A stretch of DNA of 9,617 nt from an uncultured archaeon (GTDB lineage: Archaea; Thermoproteota; Nitrososphaeria; Conexivisphaerales; CALBHZ01): assembly GCA_937892815.1 (NCBI GenBank), contig CALBHZ010000070.1, positions 1 through 9,617 on the forward strand, given 5' to 3'. The number at the start of each line of letters is the position of its first letter. Within the stretch, counting starts at the first letter, position 1. The notes below the pieces were generated by a model that was not told the origin of the DNA, did no database searches, and was given only the letters and a program-made list of their open reading frames with translations. The position numbers were made by a program, and so were the translations under genes. Of this stretch, positions 5,858 to 9,617 are shown piece after piece.

Positions 5858-6964
5858 ATGATACTAGTAGATCCCTTAAGGACTGGAGGAGCTGTTCCAG
5901 ATGAAGTGAAGAAACGGCTTCTCGAATTCGTAGATGGGTACAGCGTATGCGCTTACTGTCAAGGAGATCTACATAAAATCACGAAGCCTAACATTAAGAG
6001 CTTCATCGAGGAGTTGAGAGAATGGCTTAAGGCATATGAAGTAAGGCTAACACATGGAGCTAGAGAGTCCTTCTTTGCCCTTTTCTTCGCTCTCTACAAA
6101 TCTAGGGTTAAGGAGGGAAAGGCGGCTCCCGTAATTATAGCGGATGGAAATACCCATTATTCATTAGAGCTTGCAGCTGAGAGAGCTATGTTCGATTTAA
6201 TTAAAACGAAGGTAGGAGCCTATCCAGAATATAAGATTATAGAAGAAGATTACGAGGATAAGATATTGGGAGTCAAGAAGAAGTACGGGCTTCTACCGGC
6301 GCTATTAGCTATTACCTATCCGGATGGCCATTACGGAAACTTCTCGGATATAAAGAAGATATCCAAAATCGCTAAGGATTACAATATACCTATTATGGTG
6401 AATGGCGCTTACCTCATCGGAAGAGTTAAAACGGATATGGAGGAGCTAAACGCAGATGCCTTAGTAGCGTCTGGCCATAAATCCATGGCCTCTTCAGGCC
6501 CTATCGGTCTACTCGCTTTAAATGAGGAGCTCTCTAAAGACGTGCTCAAGAAGAGCAAGCTACACGGAGACAAGGAGGTAGAGCTGTTAGGATGTACGGT
6601 TAGAGGGCTTCCAGCTATTTCACTAATGTTGTCCTTTCCGTACGTTAAGAAGAGAGTGGAGAAATGGGAAGAAAAGGTCGAAATCGCTAGGTACTTCATC
6701 AACAAAGCTGGAGAACTTGGATTAAAGCTGCTCGGAGAAAGGCCGCATAATCACGATTTAATGCTTTTCGAAACCCCTCAATTTTATGAAATATCGATTA
6801 AGAGAAAAGATAGGTTCTTCTTGTATAAAGAGCTTAAGAAGAGAGGTATAATAGGCATAAAGCCTGGAATAACGAAGGTAGTAAAGCTAAGTACGTATTT
6901 GTTAAATAGAGAAGAGGCCGACTTCGTAGTAAGCTCCTTTAAGGAAATATTGGAGGAGGGATAG
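5858..6964 (+). CDS. pscS: Sep-tRNA:Cys-tRNA synthase (SepCysS)
   Basis: This PLP enzyme converts O-phosphoseryl-tRNA(Cys) to cysteinyl-tRNA(Cys) using a sulfur donor, the second step of RNA-dependent cysteine formation. The 368 residues show the family signature VDPLRTGG (4-11) and the paired cysteines in YSVCAYCQG (C31, C34). A third cysteine lies in LLGCTVRG (C246). These three correspond to the catalytic/persulfide cysteines known in Archaeoglobus and Methanocaldococcus enzymes. The PLP lysine is K208 in ASGHKSMA. LTHGARES (64-71), TYPDGHYGN (153-161) and VNGAYLIGR (181-189) complete the fold-type I active site, and GIKPGITKVVKLSTY near the end is also family-typical. The ATG is the only start: an in-frame TAA lies 9 nt upstream. 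The N-terminus is therefore about 7-8 residues shorter than that of the Archaeoglobus enzyme, without loss of motifs. The downstream gene encodes SepRS, the enzyme that makes its substrate. Confidence 0.97.
   Translation: MILVDPLRTGGAVPDEVKKRLLEFVDGYSVCAYCQGDLHKITKPNIKSFIEELREWLKAYEVRLTHGARESFFALFFALYKSRVKEGKAAPVIIADGNTHYSLELAAERAMFDLIKTKVGAYPEYKIIEEDYEDKILGVKKKYGLLPALLAITYPDGHYGNFSDIKKISKIAKDYNIPIMVNGAYLIGRVKTDMEELNADALVASGHKSMASSGPIGLLALNEELSKDVLKKSKLHGDKEVELLGCTVRGLPAISLMLSFPYVKKRVEKWEEKVEIARYFINKAGELGLKLLGERPHNHDLMLFETPQFYEISIKRKDRFFLYKELKKRGIIGIKPGITKVVKLSTYLLNREEADFVVSSFKEILEEG
6952..6960 (+). promoter_or_regulatory. Strong Shine-Dalgarno site for sepS
   Basis: GGAGGAGGG lies inside the last codons of pscS (encoding part of the EEG end), 6 nt before the sepS ATG. 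It is a close match to the archaeal anti-Shine-Dalgarno and supports both the chosen start and translation of SepRS from the pscS message. Confidence 0.75.
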
Positions 6965-6966
6965 CG

Positions 6967-8475
6967 ATGTTAAAGGTAAAGGAAATAGAGGAGGAATTAA
7001 AGAAGCTAGGGTTTTATGAAACGTGGAGGAAATACTCGAAGCTCATACCTAAGGAAGGAAGGGAGATACCTGTAGGAAAAGGCAAGGAACATCCCGTAAT
7101 TTCTACGATCCTTAAAATAAGGGAGGTACTGCTCGACATGGGCTTTACCGAATTAATACTACCCATTATGATCGACGTTCATGAAGTTTACAAACAATAC
7201 GGACCGGAAGCGCCGGTCATTCTCGATAGGATATATTATCTAGCAGGAATTCCTAGGCCGGATATAGGTTTAGATAAGGAGAAGGAGGAAATTGTAAAGA
7301 AAGAGATCGGGAGCATCGATATTAAGGAACTTAAAGCCGTATTGAGGGATTACAGGAAGGGGAAGACGAGTGCAGACGAGTTAATTGAAGATATGAAGAG
7401 AAGGCTCAAAGTAGGAGATAAAGAGGCTATTAAGCTGCTAGAAATGTTCGAGCCCTTCTTCAATCTCAAACCCGAGCCCTCTTCCCTAACCTTAAGATCT
7501 CATATGACGGGCGCTTGGTTCCAAGCTATTTCTGAAGTATTGGAATATAGAGACCCTCCTCTCTTCCTCTTCTCGATAGATTGGGTATTTAGAAGAGAAC
7601 AGAGAGAGGACGAAAGCCATCTAAGAAACTATCACTCAGCTTCGATAGTTATAGTTGACGAGAATTTAAGCGAAGAGTACGCGAAAAAGATAACTAAGGA
7701 GATAATAGAAAGGCTTGGCTTTAAAGATATTGAAATAAGAACTAGAACCGATACAGCGAGGTACTACGCTTTAAATCGAGAATGGGAAGTATATGTGGAT
7801 TTTAAGGGGAAGAGATATGAAATAGCTACCGGAGGTTTTTACAACCCTATATCTCTAGCTAGGTACGGCATTCCATATTTAGTCTATAACCTAGGAATAG
7901 GAGTTGAGAGGTTAGCGCAGATAATCTATGGAGAGGAGGACATCAGGAGGCTGGTTTACTGCCATAGGTTCTTTAAGCCAAGCGATGAAGAAATAGCGAG
8001 TATGCTTAAGCCTATTGAGGAACCCAAAACCGAATGGGGTAAGGCCTTAGAATCGGTCTTAATTAAGAAAATAGAGGAAAATAAGGATAGAGTAGGTCCC
8101 TTTAAAGAGCTCATCTACGAAGATCGAAAGGTGAGGGTATACCTGTACGAGCCAGATAAGGGAAAGAAGTTAGTTGGACCTGCGGCTTTCAACAAAATAT
8201 ACGTCATTAATGGTGAAGTTATTTCAAGCGTAGAAGATGAGAAGGGCGTATACGTTGGAAGATACGTAGACTTCGTCGTTAAAAGGTTTGCAACCCAGAT
8301 AGAAAGAGGTGAGCATGGATGGATTAGAGCGAGATGGGCAGGAGGTCCGTCGGATATCAATTTATTCATACCTGAGAAACTTCTTAAGTGGATGATGGAG
8401 AATAAGAAAAAAGTCGATATAATCGGCCCCATATTCATCGATCTCATAGTTGAAAGAAAGGACCTCTCTCCATAA
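6967..8475 (+). CDS. sepS: O-phosphoseryl-tRNA(Cys) synthetase (SepRS)
   Basis: This class II aminoacyl-tRNA synthetase attaches O-phosphoserine to tRNA(Cys), replacing CysRS in this route. The 502 residues contain the SepRS signature LRSHMTGAWF (176-185), class II motif 2 as VFRREQREDESHLRNYHSAS (207-226), YEIATGGFYNP (284-294), and motif 3 with GIGVERLA (310-317). T181, S224 and S226 keep the spacing of the phosphoserine-binding Thr188, Ser231 and Ser233 that I recall from the Archaeoglobus enzyme (constant offset of 7), so specificity for Sep looks retained. The C-terminal part (about 350-502) is the tRNA-binding extension, ending with a domain rich in Lys. Length is slightly below that of the Archaeoglobus protein. 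The ATG lies 2 nt after the pscS stop with a strong Shine-Dalgarno site. No tRNA(Cys), SepCysE or CysRS gene is visible in this window. Confidence 0.97.
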   Translation: MLKVKEIEEELKKLGFYETWRKYSKLIPKEGREIPVGKGKEHPVISTILKIREVLLDMGFTELILPIMIDVHEVYKQYGPEAPVILDRIYYLAGIPRPDIGLDKEKEEIVKKEIGSIDIKELKAVLRDYRKGKTSADELIEDMKRRLKVGDKEAIKLLEMFEPFFNLKPEPSSLTLRSHMTGAWFQAISEVLEYRDPPLFLFSIDWVFRREQREDESHLRNYHSASIVIVDENLSEEYAKKITKEIIERLGFKDIEIRTRTDTARYYALNREWEVYVDFKGKRYEIATGGFYNPISLARYGIPYLVYNLGIGVERLAQIIYGEEDIRRLVYCHRFFKPSDEEIASMLKPIEEPKTEWGKALESVLIKKIEENKDRVGPFKELIYEDRKVRVYLYEPDKGKKLVGPAAFNKIYVINGEVISSVEDEKGVYVGRYVDFVVKRFATQIERGEHGWIRARWAGGPSDINLFIPEKLLKWMMENKKKVDIIGPIFIDLIVERKDLSP

Positions 8476-8476
8476 T

Positions 8477-8487
8477 ATCTTTTAAGC
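8477..8487 (+). promoter_or_regulatory. TATA-like box for the phosphodiesterase gene
   Basis: ATCTTTTAAG lies just after the sepS stop, centred about 28 nt before the ATG at 8511, predicting a leaderless or near-leaderless transcript. It suggests the phosphodiesterase gene has its own promoter rather than being the last gene of the sepS operon, although read-through is possible. Confidence 0.45.
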
Positions 8488-8510
8488 GATTATTTCCATA
8501 TATAGTGCTC

Positions 8511-8999
8511 ATGAAGGTGGCCATTATATCGGATACCCATGATAACCTACCTAACGTAAGATCCCTTGTAAAGAAACTGAAAGATGAGAAGGTGAACCTA
8601 ATTCTACATGCAGGAGATATAATCGCTCCTTTTACTTTAAAGGAATTCCAAGGGTTTAAACTGTACTTCGTGTTTGGAAACAACGATGGAGAAAGGAAGC
8701 TGCTAAGGGAAACATCGAAAAAGCTAGGCTTTATCGCTCTAGAGGATTTCGGAAGTTTAGAAATTGATGGAAGGAGATTCGCTTTAATACACGGCAAAGA
8801 TGAAGAAATAGTAAACGCGTTATGTAAAAGCGGGCTCTACGACGTAGTCGTTAGAGGACATACGCATAAACATGAGATAAAAAGGGTAAACGGAACCCTC
8901 CTTATAAATCCAGGAGAGGTATGTGGTTATCTATTTGGAGAGGCGACTTACGTGATCTACGATACTAAGGAGAACAGGGCTCAATTACTTTCTCTTTAA
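8511..8999 (+). CDS. YfcE/MJ0936-family metallophosphoesterase
   Basis: This 162-residue protein is a compact calcineurin-like phosphoesterase. The dinuclear metal motifs appear in order: SDTHDN (D8, H10), HAGDI (D36), GNND (56-59), IHG (H94) and GHTH (H117, H119), followed by LLINPGEVCGY, the usual end of the fold. The MJ0936/YfcE family hydrolyses phosphodiesters such as artificial or cyclic nucleotide substrates, and its natural substrates are unsettled. The length is normal for the family. ATG at 8511 is preferred over the GTG at 8505 because MKVAIISDTH begins exactly at the first strand, as in homologues; a GTG start would add only two residues. The 3' end overlaps the end of the convergent surface-protein gene by 15 nt. 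Confidence 0.93.
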   Translation: MKVAIISDTHDNLPNVRSLVKKLKDEKVNLILHAGDIIAPFTLKEFQGFKLYFVFGNNDGERKLLRETSKKLGFIALEDFGSLEIDGRRFALIHGKDEEIVNALCKSGLYDVVVRGHTHKHEIKRVNGTLLINPGEVCGYLFGEATYVIYDTKENRAQLLSL

Positions 9000-9617
9000 T
9001 TTTTTAATGAAGGCTATAAGGCCCGTTAGTAAAGCCCCGATAACCACTCCAATAGCTAGGTATAAGTTCCTAACCTCTTCTATCTTCTTTCGGTAAAACG
9101 CGGAATAATAGGAAGTATAGAAAATGATATCCTTAGAGCTCTTCTGACCTACCCTATCCTCGGCCTCTATCCTTAAGGTATGAGCTCCATCTACGAGGTT
9201 CTTAGGATTAATAAACATCTCCTTTACGATCTTCCCATCTATCTTAACGGTTACGTTTGCTAAATTGGAGTCGTAAACTTCGTAAACTATCTTCGTTTCG
9301 CTTTTTATTTGTTGACCATTTTCAGGAGATATTAGCTTTATAACGGGAGGCTCGTTATCTACGTAAAAGGTGTAGAGCTTCTCAGATGTATGATTAACTT
9401 CATCTACGGCTAGAATCTTTACTGGAAGGGTTCCGGAAAGCTCGCTAATATCCAAATCGATCGTAAGCTTAGGCTCAGTCACGTTATACCATTTATCCAG
9501 TATTTTAACCGAAAGCAACGCTAAGTTCGGTTCATCTACCGTTACGTTAAACTTAAGCCTCTTGGATATCAAATCTCCATCTTTCAACCCTTCCATTTCA
9601 ATAATAGGAGGCGTGTT
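8985..9617 (-). CDS. Cell-surface protein with Ig-like domains and C-terminal membrane anchor (5' truncated)
   Basis: The frame is open to the right window edge: seven further codons (NTPPIIE) precede the first visible Met, so that Met is internal. The visible part holds the end of one beta-sandwich repeat beginning PPIIEMEG and a second beginning EPPVIKLISPENGQQI, each with the 'PP-I-x-P-x-x-G' opening and a late 'VDGAHTLRIEAED' strand typical of Ig-like repeats. Four N-glycosylation sequons (NVT three times, NHT once) fit an extracellular location. The C-terminus has a hydrophobic span (LYLAIGVVIGALLTGLIAFI) followed by the basic tail KKLKRK, an outward-facing protein anchored by its C-terminus. 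The likely role is in the cell envelope, such as S-layer-associated or adhesin-like; nothing more specific can be said. The stop lies inside the 3' end of the phosphodiesterase gene. Confidence 0.78.
   Translation of the reverse strand, partial: NTPPIIEMEGLKDGDLISKRLKFNVTVDEPNLALLSVKILDKWYNVTEPKLTIDLDISELSGTLPVKILAVDEVNHTSEKLYTFYVDNEPPVIKLISPENGQQIKSETKIVYEVYDSNLANVTVKIDGKIVKEMFINPKNLVDGAHTLRIEAEDRVGQKSSKDIIFYTSYYSAFYRKKIEEVRNLYLAIGVVIGALLTGLIAFIKKLKRK
9000..9005 (+). terminator. Oligo-T terminator candidate after the phosphodiesterase gene
   Basis: A run of six Ts directly follows the phosphodiesterase stop codon on the plus strand. Oligo-U stretches terminate archaeal RNA polymerase without needing a hairpin. 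The same bases encode the Lys-rich tail of the convergent gene, so the run may simply reflect lysine codons. Confidence 0.35.

Noticed and set aside
8505..8507. GTG as the start of the phosphodiesterase gene
   Set aside because: ATG at 8511 gives the family-typical N-terminus MKVAIISDTH and fits the TATA spacing equally well; GTG adds only two residues.
8115..8797. Two long minus-strand frames opposite sepS and the phosphodiesterase gene
   Set aside because: They are low-complexity Ser/Leu/Phe-rich translations antisense to genes with full catalytic motifs, as are the smaller antisense frames at 1087-1353, 4016-4210, 5206-5391 and 6409-6705.
9594..9596. ATG as the start of the surface-protein gene
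   Set aside because: Seven further in-frame codons reach the edge and read PPIIE, the usual opening of an Ig-like repeat, and no signal peptide follows the ATG. The gene must begin outside the window.

Overview
This window reads as the chromosome of a thermophilic archaeon. Several things point that way: the archaeal/eukaryotic ribosomal protein eL33 (L35Ae), a HerA-type ATPase, a UPF0282 metallo-hydrolase, TATA-like boxes about 25-31 nt ahead of start codons, AGA/AGG and ATA codon preference, and Lys/Glu-rich proteins. The strongest lineage clue is an intact pair of genes for RNA-dependent cysteine formation, SepRS plus SepCysS. That pathway is known from methanogens, Archaeoglobus and a number of uncultured archaeal lineages. 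Together with eL33 this fits a TACK-like or deep-branching, possibly methanogen-related thermophile, but the exact lineage is an inference.

Layout. Left end (1-1018): the 3' part of a HerA/DUF87 ATPase (+) ends 3 nt from the convergent eL33 gene (-). A 197-bp AT-rich divergent promoter region then leads to a fucose-isomerase-like gene (+, 1019-2233). Next is about 300 bp with no convincing gene (2234-2540), followed by an unrecognised 98-residue ORF (-). Centre (2962-4604): a two-gene unit encodes a membrane-anchored PEBP/Raf-kinase-inhibitor-like protein and a UPF0282 metallo-beta-lactamase-fold protein, with stop and start overlapping by one base. Right centre (about 4850-8475): a promoter precedes a radical SAM/SPASM enzyme gene, then pscS (SepCysS) and sepS (SepRS), with gaps of only 18 and 2 nt. 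Right end: a YfcE/MJ0936-type phosphodiesterase (+) whose 3' end overlaps by 15 nt the 3' end of a cell-surface Ig-like protein (-) that runs off the window.

How the genes work together. SepRS charges tRNA-Cys with O-phosphoserine, and SepCysS converts Sep-tRNA-Cys to Cys-tRNA-Cys. Their tight operon makes this the clear functional core of the window. The co-transcribed SPASM radical SAM enzyme has complete motifs for one radical SAM cluster and two auxiliary clusters, but no known substrate; its place at the head of the operon is the most intriguing functional lead. Its 5' end also looks frameshifted at a run of six Ts: removing one T would create a leaderless ATG start and a normal first beta-strand. 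The other genes appear to be independent housekeeping or poorly characterised functions. I saw no CRISPR array, insertion sequence, tRNA or rRNA gene.
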